This document shows positions 53,800 to 62,332 of a stretch of 64,000 bases of DNA, piece after piece. Made by a program: the position numbers and the translations under genes. The first letter of the stretch is position 1, and each line of letters begins with the position of its first letter. The notes beneath the pieces were generated by a model that was not told where the DNA came from, made no database searches, and saw only the letters and a list, made by a program, of their open reading frames with translations. Source of the stretch: Paenibacillus sp. NAIST15-1 (GTDB taxonomy: Bacteria; Bacillota; Bacilli; Paenibacillales; Paenibacillaceae); assembly GCF_001894745.1 (NCBI RefSeq), contig NZ_BBYF01000007.1, positions 124,001-188,000 on the forward strand, written 5' to 3'.

Positions 53800-53828
53800 A
53801 ATCCCCTTTCTCTTGCTAAAGGGGAATT
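53800..53828 (-). promoter_or_regulatory. Hairpin sequestering the exporter's ribosome binding site
   Basis: On the minus strand AATTCCCCTTT pairs with AAAGGGGATT (one bulged base). AAAGGGG is the Shine-Dalgarno of the Tet(L)-like gene. A weaker GGGG/CCCC pairing (53841-53861) lies between the leader stop and this hairpin. Confidence 0.75.
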
Positions 53829-53853
53829 GCGCAGTTTACAGGGGTGTTATGCG

Positions 53854-53898
53854 TTATCCCCGATCAATACCTGCCCCAGTTGATGTTACGCACTTCAT
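53854..53898 (-). CDS. 14-codon leader peptide of the Tet(L)-like gene
   Basis: The frame encodes MKCVTSTGAGIDRG, with AGGAGG seven bases before its ATG at 53898 and its stop 61 bases before the exporter start. Like the Tet(L) leader it begins MKC. Translation of such leaders controls reinitiation or access to the downstream ribosome binding site in Tet(L). It is too short for gene callers, but its position between a good promoter and a sequestered binding site is strong support. Confidence 0.75.
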   Translation of the reverse strand: MKCVTSTGAGIDRG

Positions 53899-53927
53899 CT
53901 TAACGCCTCCTCATTATTGTTGCTTCC

Positions 53928-53956
53928 AGTATAGCAGTGGGGTTTTCCTTATTCAA
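53928..53956 (-). promoter_or_regulatory. Predicted promoter of the leader-exporter transcript
   Basis: Minus-strand TTGAAT (53956-53951), 17-base spacer, TATACT (53933-53928), 30 bases before the leader peptide start. Confidence 0.7.
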
Positions 53957-54022
53957 TTAAAAATGCAATAATATAGAATGCACTCAACGCAAGACAGACA
54001 AGGGTAAGGAGATACAAAGTAG

Positions 54023-54676
54023 ATGAATGTACTTATTGCAGACGATGAGCCGCATATGTTGAAAATTTTAGCGGCTTATTTTGATAAAGAGGGCTTTCGA
54101 ACTTTTACGGCGGAGAACGGGCATCAAGCGCTTGAGATCTATTACAACCAACCGCTGGACTTGGCAGTGCTCGATTGGATGATGCCGCAGATGAGCGGGA
54201 TTGAGTTGTGTCGAGAAATCAAATCGAATTCGAAGTTAAAGGTGCTCATGCTAACGGCCAAGGGAGAGCATGAAGATGAGCTGACAGCTCTTGATTCTGG
54301 AGCGGATGAGTATATGCGGAAGCCGTTCGATCCTCGGGTTTTGCTGGTGAGGGCGAAGAAGCTGCTGAACATGCAGGCACAATATCTATTCGGGGATATC
54401 CAGGTAGATATGGAAGGACAGAAGATTAGCAAGCGTGGAATTGATCTGCGAGTTACGAAGAAGGAATTTCAATTGATGAAGTTTTTTATTCTGAATAAGG
54501 GGCAGGTCTTAACGCGCAAAGCGCTGCTTGATCATGTATGGGGCTATGATTACTTCGGCGAGGAACGTACGGTAGATACGCATATACGCCGCTTGCGGGA
54601 GAAGATCGGCGAGGAGTGGATACGGACGCACCGTGGTATGGGCTACAGCTTCGAGCATCCGAATAGCCATGAATAA
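54023..54676 (+). CDS. OmpR-family response regulator
   Basis: A 217-residue regulator with receiver domain (DDEP acidic pocket, phospho-Asp51 in AVLDWMMP, Lys in MRKPF) and winged-helix output domain (VTKKEFQLMKFFILNKGQVL, VDTHIRRLREKIGEEW). Promoter of its own presumably in 53957-54022; GTAAGGAG precedes the ATG by nine to ten bases. The kinase gene overlaps its last eight bases, so the pair is one operon. Divergent from the Tet(L)-like exporter unit. Confidence 0.9.
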   Translation: MNVLIADDEPHMLKILAAYFDKEGFRTFTAENGHQALEIYYNQPLDLAVLDWMMPQMSGIELCREIKSNSKLKVLMLTAKGEHEDELTALDSGADEYMRKPFDPRVLLVRAKKLLNMQAQYLFGDIQVDMEGQKISKRGIDLRVTKKEFQLMKFFILNKGQVLTRKALLDHVWGYDYFGEERTVDTHIRRLREKIGEEWIRTHRGMGYSFEHPNSHE

Positions 54677-56069
54677 GCTTAGTCGCAAGCTGTTTGTGCA
54701 AATTGCACTTATTCTTGTCGTAGTGTTCGGACTCTCGTATTGTGTGAATACGTTCTTTATGCCGAATTATTTTGTCCATCAGAAGCGTGCTGCGTTGACG
54801 GAAGCGGTGGAGAGGTTGCTCAGCATAGAGTCGAAGCAGCTCCTTGAAGAAGTTCAGCGGGTGGCGGATGATTACCACTTCACAATCGTTCATACCCCCT
54901 ACGACCATGACATTGACCGCTTGAATTGGACATTGCGTGAACAATTTACGCGGGAGCGGATTGCGATGAGCAAATTCTGGCTTACGGAAGAGAGCCTTGC
55001 AGAGCTAATGCGCGGTGGGATAGTTACGAAGTCGTATCAGCAGGAGAAGTTGAAGTCGAGCGTTCTCGTTACGTTTGTCATGAAAGAAGGAATGATTCTC
55101 GCTGTAGGCGAATCGGTGGCCAATTCAGGCGAGACGATACGTATCGTCAATCAGTTCAATTCGATTATTGCGGTAGGTGCGCTCACTCTAGCCCTCCTGC
55201 TCACTGCTTGGTTCTCCAAGCGAACGGTGAAGCCAATTGAGCAGCTTAAGAATACGGCGGAGGATATCGCCGAACGACGATACCGGACAGTGGACATCCG
55301 AACAGGAGATGAGATTGAGGAGCTTGCACACAGCATTAATACGATGAGTGATAAGCTGAAGCAAGCGCATCTGGAGCTGGAGGAGAAGAACCGGAACTTG
55401 CGTGTCCTTATTCGTGACATCTCACATGAACTGAAGACACCGCTTGCCGTGATCAAGGCATATTCCGCAGGGGTGAAGGATGGTCTGGATGACGGTACCT
55501 ACATGGATGTCATACAGTCGCAAACGGATGATATGTCCGAGCTCGTTACGAAGCTGTTGGAATGGTCTCGCTTGCAGACGGAAGAGCTGAACATTGAAAA
55601 TGTTCATGTCGTTAATCTTCTTGAACAAGTCATTGCGAAATATGAGCTACCTCTGCAGCAGCATTCGATTGAGTTGACCTTAAATGATCAGAATGCGGAA
55701 AGCTTTTGCGTCCAGGCTGATAGGGTCAAGCTTGAAATGGTGCTGAACAATCTCGTATCGAACGCAATGAAATATACGACGAATCGGAAAATTCAGATTG
55801 ATCTTACGAACAAGGATGATGCGTTAGTGCTGTTCATTCGGAATGGATGTACATTCTCCATGACTGAAGAGCAGCTGAAGCAATTGTGGGAGCCGTTCTT
55901 CGTTGCTGAGAGCTCGCGGAACAAGCAGCTTAGTGGTACAGGGCTTGGTCTGGCTATTGTGAAGGGGATCCTGCAGAAGCACAAGGCGGCTTATGGCGTG
56001 CGACTGCACAATGGAGATATCGAATTTCATATTGCGCTTCCTCTATGCAAGCAGGGGGAGCAGATGTAA
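54669..56069 (+). CDS. Sensor histidine kinase (BaeS-like layout)
   Basis: A 466-residue kinase. Helix 1 at residues 8-30, an extracytoplasmic loop of about 130 residues, helix 2 at about 164-182, HAMP, HisKA with phospho-His253 (DISHELKTPLAVIKAYS) and a HATPase domain (VLNNLVSNAMKYTT N box, GTGLGLAIVKGIL). The G1 box is unusual: LFIRNGCTFSMTEEQL lacks the typical DxGxGI aspartate, so ATP binding may be altered. ATG 54669 overlaps the regulator's stop. Ligand unknown. Confidence 0.88.
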   Translation: MNKLSRKLFVQIALILVVVFGLSYCVNTFFMPNYFVHQKRAALTEAVERLLSIESKQLLEEVQRVADDYHFTIVHTPYDHDIDRLNWTLREQFTRERIAMSKFWLTEESLAELMRGGIVTKSYQQEKLKSSVLVTFVMKEGMILAVGESVANSGETIRIVNQFNSIIAVGALTLALLLTAWFSKRTVKPIEQLKNTAEDIAERRYRTVDIRTGDEIEELAHSINTMSDKLKQAHLELEEKNRNLRVLIRDISHELKTPLAVIKAYSAGVKDGLDDGTYMDVIQSQTDDMSELVTKLLEWSRLQTEELNIENVHVVNLLEQVIAKYELPLQQHSIELTLNDQNAESFCVQADRVKLEMVLNNLVSNAMKYTTNRKIQIDLTNKDDALVLFIRNGCTFSMTEEQLKQLWEPFFVAESSRNKQLSGTGLGLAIVKGILQKHKAAYGVRLHNGDIEFHIALPLCKQGEQM

Positions 56070-56121
56070 AACTGCCTTTCAAGTAGTGTTTTCAATATAC
56101 TGCTGAAAGGCAGTTTTTTTT
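56070..56121 (+). terminator. Rho-independent terminator after the kinase gene
   Basis: AACTGCCTTTCA / TGAAAGGCAGTT stem with an inner AGTA/TACT pairing, followed by eight Ts. Confidence 0.87.
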
Positions 56122-56254
56122 GTATGTAAGCAATAAATTTCATGCTCTCGTTATTAGATGATCATGTTCACGCAGACTGGTTTTCTTGATGGCTATTTTC
56201 ATTTTGTCATATTGGCGTAACATTGATCTCCTATGATTGGGTTGAGGTGAGATC

Positions 56255-57130
56255 ATGAAGGACAAGAAGTGGAGCAAGCATGCGATTCGTGTGTCTCTGA
56301 TTGTGTTGCTTCTGCTTGCAGGAACATTATTTTATGGCATAAAGCTGGAACCGAACAGCTTAAGTGTGACGAGGCAGATGATACTAAATCGGTATATCCC
56401 TCCAAGTTTTCATGGGATGAAGATTGTACATTTTTCCGATGTTCATTTGGGGGATCATTTCAATGATGTTCAGCTGCTTGAACTTGTTGATCGGATTAAT
56501 CAAGAACATCCAGATATTATTGTGTTTACGGGAGATATGGTTGACAATTTCAATGCGTATGGAAATCGGAGAGACTGTTCCCAGCGAATACTAGGACAGC
56601 TGCAAGCAACATTAGGCAAGTATGCCGTATTCGGCAATCATGATCGCGGTGGAGGAGGCAGCCGGATTTATCAGCCTTATATGGAGGAAGCAGGCTTCAC
56701 TGTACTCGTGAACGATACCAAGCAAATTCATCTCCCGAATCATGATGAATATATCACCATTAGTGGGCTTGATGATTTCTTGTTAGGTACGCCCAATATA
56801 CATGGAACGCTAAAAGACTTAGAACCTGACAACTTCAATTTACTCGTCGTGCATGAGCCGGATGTTGCCGATCAAGTTATCGATTATCCGATCGACTTGC
56901 AATTATCAGGCCACAGTCACGGGGGTCAAGTTCAATTGCCGTGGTACGGCACGATATACACGCCGCCATTAGCGAAGAAGTATGTTGAGGGGATGTATAA
57001 AATCGAGGGAACAACTACCCTGAACAAGCCAATGAAACTCTATGTCAATCGAGGCATCGGGACGACAGAACTGCCTGTCCGTTTCCTAAGCAAGCCTGAA
57101 ATTACGGTTCATACATTGATGCGTTCGTGA
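56255..57130 (+). CDS. Membrane-anchored metallophosphoesterase (YkuE-like)
   Basis: A 291-residue protein with one N-terminal membrane anchor (residues 9-28) and a calcineurin-like phosphoesterase domain. Metal ligands are visible in order: FSDVHLGDH, FTGDMVDN, FGNHDRGG, VVHEPDV and SGHSHGGQ. Family members outside the cytoplasm hydrolyse lipid or nucleotide phosphates, YkuE being linked to the cell wall. TTGAGGTGAG precedes the ATG. Monocistronic. Confidence 0.9.
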   Translation: MKDKKWSKHAIRVSLIVLLLLAGTLFYGIKLEPNSLSVTRQMILNRYIPPSFHGMKIVHFSDVHLGDHFNDVQLLELVDRINQEHPDIIVFTGDMVDNFNAYGNRRDCSQRILGQLQATLGKYAVFGNHDRGGGGSRIYQPYMEEAGFTVLVNDTKQIHLPNHDEYITISGLDDFLLGTPNIHGTLKDLEPDNFNLLVVHEPDVADQVIDYPIDLQLSGHSHGGQVQLPWYGTIYTPPLAKKYVEGMYKIEGTTTLNKPMKLYVNRGIGTTELPVRFLSKPEITVHTLMRS

Positions 57131-57327
57131 GAACTCTCACAGCAATGCTTGGAGAACAGATAGGGCACTAGTTTATCCATTTGCATCCCGATGAAGGGAC
57201 ACGAGCGTATGGAAATTGGCAAACACGTGCAATTGGCTGCTAGATTCGTTACACTTACATTTGCAAGTATGTAGAATGCGAATCAGATATGGGTAATCTA
57301 CGATAGATATAAGGGGAGAACGGAACG

Positions 57328-58050
57328 ATGCAGCCTATTCGCGTGCTTGTCGCCGACGACGAGCGAGAGATTCGAGATTTATTGAAGAAGTACTTAGAGC
57401 GGGAATTATACACGGTAGATACAGCAGCTCACGGTGAAGAAGCGCTGCGATTGTTCGAGCAGCATAAGTATAATCTTATCATTCTCGACTTAATGATGCC
57501 TTACATAGATGGAGTAGAGGTGTGCCGTCGTATTCGGGAGAGAAGCAATGTGCCCATTTTGATGCTGACGGCGAAGGACGAAGAGATGGACAAGATTGTA
57601 GGTCTGGGTATCGGTGCTGATGATTATATGACGAAGCCCTTCAGCATACATGAACTGGTTGCAAGGAGCAAGGCATTGCTGAGAAGATTCATGATCCTAG
57701 GCAGCGAAGCCGGTAGCCTTGCAGAAGAAGGTTCAGCAACCATGCGATTTAAGGGATTAATAATTAATGTTAAAAAATATGTAGTTACCCGCAATGGGCA
57801 AGAAGTAAATCTGACCGCCAAGGAATTTGAGTTGTTGAGATTGTTCGCTTCTCATCCTGAGCAGGTATTTACGAAGACGCAGATTTTTAGACAGGTGTGG
57901 GGATCAGAATACATTGAGGACGATAATACAGTTATGGTTCATATTCGTAAGCTTCGGCTGAAAATTGAAACAGACCCATCTGAACCGAAGCTGATTCAGA
58001 CGGTGTGGGGCATTGGCTATAAGTTTACAGGTGAACGCGATGAGGCATGA
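57328..58050 (+). CDS. OmpR-family response regulator beside bcrAB (BacR-like)
   Basis: A 240-residue regulator: receiver domain with ADDE, phospho-Asp54 (IILDLMMP) and MTKPF, a 25-residue linker, and a winged-helix domain (LTAKEFELLRLFASHPEQVF, VMVHIRKLRLKIETD). The overlapping kinase gene and the bacitracin-type ABC genes 100 bases further downstream point to a role like BacR in Bacillus licheniformis, control of bcrAB in response to bacitracin or related envelope stress (inference). AAGGGGAG precedes the ATG. Confidence 0.88.
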   Translation: MQPIRVLVADDEREIRDLLKKYLERELYTVDTAAHGEEALRLFEQHKYNLIILDLMMPYIDGVEVCRRIRERSNVPILMLTAKDEEMDKIVGLGIGADDYMTKPFSIHELVARSKALLRRFMILGSEAGSLAEEGSATMRFKGLIINVKKYVVTRNGQEVNLTAKEFELLRLFASHPEQVFTKTQIFRQVWGSEYIEDDNTVMVHIRKLRLKIETDPSEPKLIQTVWGIGYKFTGERDEA

Positions 58051-59080
58051 CAAAAACAGTCTAATGCTGGTTATTTTATTAATGGGATTAACTATATGGT
58101 TCGTCATCGATAGTATGACAATACAGCCTCTAGGTATATACAGGTGGGGGCTGTTTGCTGTGTTGTTTACCGTTGCTGCGCTGCTGCTCTACAGACGTGT
58201 TCGGTTTATAGCGGAGGTTAGGAGCCATGCTGCCGCCGTGAAGCGTGCTGTTCGCGGCAATGTCAATACGAGACTGCTGGCGAATGAATCTGAGGCGTAT
58301 GATGAGATGCTCTTTTCGATTAATGAATTAATTGAGCAGATGGAGAAGCTTCAAGTGAATGCAATTCGATCCGATGCTGCCCGCAAGAGGCTTCTCGCTA
58401 ATATCTCGCATGATATACGAACACCGCTTACTTCGATTATCGGTTATGTCGATGCATTGCAGGATGAACATATCTCTTCAGAGCAAGAGAGGGATGAGTG
58501 TGTTGCGATTATTTCAGCGAAGGCGCAAGCGCTTAAGGAATTGATCGACCATATCTTCCAGATGGCGAAGCTGGATGCGGATGAAGTCGAGATGAGATGG
58601 GAGTCATTAGATGCTGCGGAGCTGCTGAGGGAAGCGTTGATTTCATTTCTGCCAGAGTTGAAAAAGAACGGTATGGATCTAGCGGTTCAGATTCCTGAGG
58701 AGTCCTGTATGGTTGCAATGGATCGCTATGGGTACATCCGAATTTTGAACAACCTGATCAAGAATGCGATACAGTATGGCAAGGATGGTCAGGTATTAGG
58801 GGTGGAACTAGAGCGGAATGGGGCGAACATTGCCATTACGATATGGGATAAAGGGCCGGGAATTCCAGTGGACGAGTTAACGAAGGTATTCGAGCGAACC
58901 TACCGCTCCGAACGATCACGGAGTCTGCTTCATGGCGGTAGCGGGCTAGGATTAGCAATTACGAAGGCGTTTGTCGATAAGCTTGGCGGGCACATCTCCG
59001 TGTTAAGCGAGCCGCATGTCCGAACTGCCTTTATCGTCAATATTCCCATTCGAAAGACATTGCCACCAGTTAAGAGATAG
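58040..59080 (+). CDS. Sensor histidine kinase with short extracellular loop (BacS-like)
   Basis: A 346-residue kinase. Two helices (about 7-23 and 33-51) enclose only about nine outside residues, the layout of intramembrane-sensing kinases that monitor envelope stress via an ABC transporter. A HAMP-like linker, HisKA with His124 (ANISHDIRTPLTSIIGYV), and HATPase (LNNLIKNAIQYG, IWDKGPGIPVDEL, GGSGLGLAITKAF) follow. ATG 58040 follows AGGTG and overlaps the regulator's stop by eleven bases. Confidence 0.88.
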   Translation: MRHDKNSLMLVILLMGLTIWFVIDSMTIQPLGIYRWGLFAVLFTVAALLLYRRVRFIAEVRSHAAAVKRAVRGNVNTRLLANESEAYDEMLFSINELIEQMEKLQVNAIRSDAARKRLLANISHDIRTPLTSIIGYVDALQDEHISSEQERDECVAIISAKAQALKELIDHIFQMAKLDADEVEMRWESLDAAELLREALISFLPELKKNGMDLAVQIPEESCMVAMDRYGYIRILNNLIKNAIQYGKDGQVLGVELERNGANIAITIWDKGPGIPVDELTKVFERTYRSERSRSLLHGGSGLGLAITKAFVDKLGGHISVLSEPHVRTAFIVNIPIRKTLPPVKR

Positions 59081-59090
59081 TTAAGAACTC

Positions 59091-59150
59091 ATTAAGCAGC
59101 ATTTAAAATCAACCCCTTACGATAATAGTAGACTTACTCAGGAGGTGCTG
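59091..59150 (+). promoter_or_regulatory. A/T-rich region with repeated TTAAG elements before bcrA
   Basis: TTAAGAA, TTAAGCA and TTTAAAA occur at roughly ten-base intervals (59086-59109), then ATAATAGTAGA. OmpR-type regulators bind such direct repeats, so this may be the target of the adjacent regulator. Confidence 0.4.
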
Positions 59151-59151
59151 C

Positions 59152-60072
59152 ATGAGCACGATCATACGTACGACCCGGCTCACGAAGCAGTATGGGGAAC
59201 AGATTGCTGTTCATGATCTGAACATGAATGTGAAGCAAGGCGAGATATACGGCTTTCTTGGTCGCAATGGCGCTGGCAAAACAACGACTATCCGCATGCT
59301 GCTTGGATTAATCAAGCCTACAGAAGGGGAAATTGAACTATTCGGGCAGCAATTGAACGCTAAGCCTAGAGAAATCCTGTCCCGAATCGGTTCGATGGTG
59401 GAGCATCCCGGATTCTATGAGAATTTAACGGCATATGAGAATTTGCTCATTAATGCGAAGCTGATGGGCGTATACAAACGAAATGCGTTGGAGGAAGCAC
59501 TAGAAACGGTGGGGCTGCAGGAAGAGACGAAGAAGCTGGTAGGTCAATATTCGATGGGGATGAAGCAGCGTCTCGGGATTGCCAGAGCGATCCTGCATCA
59601 TCCAGAGCTGCTTATTCTTGATGAACCAACGAATGGCCTTGATCCGATTGGCATTAAGGAGATGCGCAAGCTCATTAAATCATTAGCGGTAGAACGCAAC
59701 ATCACTGTGCTTATATCCAGTCATATTTTATCCGAGGTTGAGCAGCTTGCCGACCAGCTTGGAATTATCCATGAGGGGAAGCTGCTTGAGGAAATTTCAA
59801 TTGGAGAGCTGCATAAACGAAATCGCAGATATATCGAGTTCCGTGTGTCCAATGACAATAAGGCAGCGATGCTGCTCGAGTCGCGAGCGGGCGTCCATGA
59901 TTATGAAATCCATGGTGACGGATTGATACGTGTATATTCACGGATTGGAGAACAGAACAAGCTGAATAAGATGTTTGTTCAGAACGATATTGATGTGTTC
60001 AAAATGACACTCCACGAGGACACGCTTGAAGATTATTTCGTAAAGCGGATTGGTGGTGGTACGATTGGTTAA
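59152..60072 (+). CDS. bcrA: Bacitracin-type ABC transporter ATPase (BcrA-like)
   Basis: A 306-residue ABC ATPase. It carries Walker A GRNGAGKTTTIRMLLGLI, Q loop, signature YSMGMKQRLGIARA, Walker B LLILDEPTNGLDP and the D loop/H loop ISSHILSEVEQL. The C-terminal 90 residues match BcrA, which with BcrB exports bacitracin or removes it from its lipid target. AGGAGGTGC precedes the ATG. It is followed directly by the permease gene. Confidence 0.92.
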   Translation: MSTIIRTTRLTKQYGEQIAVHDLNMNVKQGEIYGFLGRNGAGKTTTIRMLLGLIKPTEGEIELFGQQLNAKPREILSRIGSMVEHPGFYENLTAYENLLINAKLMGVYKRNALEEALETVGLQEETKKLVGQYSMGMKQRLGIARAILHHPELLILDEPTNGLDPIGIKEMRKLIKSLAVERNITVLISSHILSEVEQLADQLGIIHEGKLLEEISIGELHKRNRRYIEFRVSNDNKAAMLLESRAGVHDYEIHGDGLIRVYSRIGEQNKLNKMFVQNDIDVFKMTLHEDTLEDYFVKRIGGGTIG

Positions 60073-60799
60073 TTTGCTCTATACCGAGTTATTGAAGCTG
60101 AAACGATCGAAGATGTTTCTCGTGAGTATAATTGGGGCGTCTGCCGCACCAATTATGATGTTCATCGCATACTTGAGCCAGATGAAGCGTGAGCCAGAGA
60201 AAGTAATCCCTTTCGAAATTTCATTTTATAACACGAATCTGAATGTGATGCTGCTGCTTGGAGTACTGTTGTATGGTGTTATTACTGCATATTTATTCAA
60301 TCGAGAATTTGTGGAGGATACACTCAAGAACCTGCTTACAATCCCGGTATCAAGAGTTGCTCTAATCGCGAGCAAAATGCTTATGCTGCTCATATGGATA
60401 CTTCTATTGACGATGGTGGCATGGGTGCTTACATTGGGATTCGGATTTTTTATCAAATCAGACGGGGTAAGTGCCACGGTACTGGTGTCTTCATTGGGTG
60501 ACTATGTACTAGGTGCTGTCCTTATGTTCCTGTTGTCCACACCGACGATTTGGGTAACCTTCTTATTCAAAAATTATGTGCCGACCATCATGTTCACAGC
60601 GGTGATCACGTTAGGGAATGTTACCGTGATCAGTTCCGATTACAAGGCGATTTTCCCTTGGTCAGCTGCACATGTAATTGTGACACAAAGTTATGTAGCG
60701 GATTATCCGCCTCTATACTCGTTTATTGCGGTCGGTATCACTTCGCTATTCGGCTTAGTAGCAAGCGTTCTGTATTTCAACAGAATGGATATTAAATGA
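60065..60799 (+). CDS. bcrB: Bacitracin-type ABC transporter permease (BcrB-like)
   Basis: A 244-residue membrane protein with six predicted helices. It starts VNLLYTELLKLKRSKMFLVS like BcrB and the lantibiotic-immunity permeases, contains GVITAYLFNREFVEDTLKNL in the first loop and ends VLYFNRMDIK. TTG 60065 is chosen because it gives the family's N-terminus; it overlaps the ATPase stop by eight bases. GGTGGTGG is its ribosome binding site. A BcrC-type phosphatase gene does not follow. Confidence 0.87.
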   Translation: MVNLLYTELLKLKRSKMFLVSIIGASAAPIMMFIAYLSQMKREPEKVIPFEISFYNTNLNVMLLLGVLLYGVITAYLFNREFVEDTLKNLLTIPVSRVALIASKMLMLLIWILLLTMVAWVLTLGFGFFIKSDGVSATVLVSSLGDYVLGAVLMFLLSTPTIWVTFLFKNYVPTIMFTAVITLGNVTVISSDYKAIFPWSAAHVIVTQSYVADYPPLYSFIAVGITSLFGLVASVLYFNRMDIK

Positions 60800-60828
60800 A
60801 GTGAAATATATAGGAAGTTAATTGAAGC

Positions 60829-60857
60829 AGATCGACCTCCGGGTCGGTCTATTTTAC
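60829..60857 (+). terminator. Terminator after bcrAB
   Basis: AGATCGACC / GGTCGGTCT stem (one wobble) with a TCCG loop, followed by ATTTTACG. Confidence 0.7.
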
Positions 60858-61123
60858 GTTCTCTACCAAACAACATGGCGGACGCGTAGAGAATGAGGAT
60901 CAAAGCAATCAGGAATACAGCTACAACCTTTAGCAAGTGTTTTATGATGATGATCTCCCTTCAAGAGGCAATATGAATGAGATGGGGAATAGGTAGGCAT
61001 TGCAAAAATAAAATTTCTTATTTCCGTAGCGGATCATTCTTTTGCATGGTTATGCACATTGCTGCTTGAAGAGACAAAAAGGAGTGAGGTTCGGCATGGA
61101 ACTGACTCTGTTTTTCTGTGATT

Positions 61124-61231
61124 ATGTTGAACATCACTGTCACAATGGCTCGAAACCGCGCGGTTGCCCGGGAAATGAGAGTACAAGCACGGGAAATGAG
61201 TATGGATTGCTGGGGAATTTCCATCGAGTAA
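61124..61231 (+). CDS. Possible 35-residue small ORF
   Basis: In the 600-base gap after bcrAB a short frame reads MLNITVTMARNRAVARE... then CWGISIE. It holds two near-copies of CGGGAAATGAG. No ribosome binding site is evident. I list it only as a candidate; nothing else coding is convincing between 60858 and 61411. Confidence 0.2.
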   Translation: MLNITVTMARNRAVAREMRVQAREMSMDCWGISIE

Positions 61232-61411
61232 GGAAACTTCCTTATCGGGTTGGTTTCTCCATCTGGATACTGGCGATGACCAGAATGGGATCGTAGTGCT
61301 TCTGTGGAATGTAAGGTAAGAAAAAACAAAAAATCATTGATCTGAATATTGATCCATATCTAATATATGAGGTGAAACAATCAATAGAAAGCCACATGGG
61401 AGGGAGCATGA

Positions 61412-62176
61412 ATGGATCTGAGCTACTCGATTTATGGAACAGGCGAGCCGATTGTGCTGATTCACAGCGGAGGCGTCGATTCAAGGGCATGGGGGGAGCT
61501 AGTACCACTTCTCGCAACAACTCACCAGGTCGTTACCTTTGATGCTCGTGGTACGGGGCGATCGCCCGTACCGCAAGTACCGTTCAACCTTGTCGAGGAT
61601 TTACGTCAACTGCTGGACGACCTGAAGCTGGAACAGGTGACCCTAGTTGGGCATTCTATAGGCGGAGAATTGGCTACTAACTTTACATTAACCTTCCCGG
61701 ATAGAGTCGCTCGACTGATCGCTGTTGCTCCATCCTTGACAGGTTTCATCTTCTCAGAGACGTATCGGGGCTGGATTCAGCAATTGAATTCACTCGCTCC
61801 GGATGTGGGCAAGATGATACAGTTTTCATTGGAGGGGCCAATTTATCGAACGGTCATGGCTAGCGGTCAGCGTGATATCTTTATTGATATGCACACCCAA
61901 TACTTTACGCGTGTCTTCACAGAGTGGCGCAGCTTTGAGGTGATATGGCCTCAGCCACCTGCGATCGAACAGTTGGAGGAAATCGCGGTTCCTACCTTGT
62001 TTATGTACGGGACAGTGGAGTGGGACGATATGCGCATGATCGCGGAGGAGTTCAAGCGGATACCACGTATTGCTTTCGTCGAAATAGAAGGTGCAGACCA
62101 CATGCTCCCATTGACGCATCCTCAAGAAATGGCCTCGCACATTCTATCTTTTTTGGCAGCAGGGGATGAATCGTAG
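61412..62176 (+). CDS. Alpha/beta-hydrolase fold protein
   Basis: A 254-residue cytoplasmic hydrolase. The oxyanion segment LIHSGGVDSRAW replaces the usual HG, the nucleophile elbow is GHSIGGELA (Ser at about residue 87), the acid is probably in YGTVEWDD, and the catalytic His is in EGADHMLPLTHP. Substrate unknown; carboxylic ester or lactone hydrolysis is the family norm. CATGGGAGGG precedes the ATG. Monocistronic with a terminator. Confidence 0.88.
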   Translation: MDLSYSIYGTGEPIVLIHSGGVDSRAWGELVPLLATTHQVVTFDARGTGRSPVPQVPFNLVEDLRQLLDDLKLEQVTLVGHSIGGELATNFTLTFPDRVARLIAVAPSLTGFIFSETYRGWIQQLNSLAPDVGKMIQFSLEGPIYRTVMASGQRDIFIDMHTQYFTRVFTEWRSFEVIWPQPPAIEQLEEIAVPTLFMYGTVEWDDMRMIAEEFKRIPRIAFVEIEGADHMLPLTHPQEMASHILSFLAAGDES

Positions 62177-62205
62177 GGTACAAACTCCGTGACATTTCAC
62201 GAATC

Positions 62206-62246
62206 AGCGGCAGTCAGACACGACTCTGGTGTCTTGTACTGCCGCT
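62206..62246 (+). terminator. Hairpin after the alpha/beta-hydrolase gene
   Basis: AGCGGCAGT / ACTGCCGCT outer stem and AGACAC / GTGTCT inner stem, followed by ATATCTGTATC. Confidence 0.65.
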
Positions 62247-62270
62247 ATATCTGTATCTATATCTGTATCT
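62245..62270. repeat. 12-bp tandem repeat CTATATCTGTAT, two copies
   Basis: Two exact adjacent copies plus two bases, immediately after the terminator stem of the hydrolase gene. Confidence 0.7.
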
Positions 62271-62332
62271 GGTCGATATCTTAACGTTCCAGTGTAACTC
62301 ATAATCATACTATGCAAGTTAACCAATGATCA

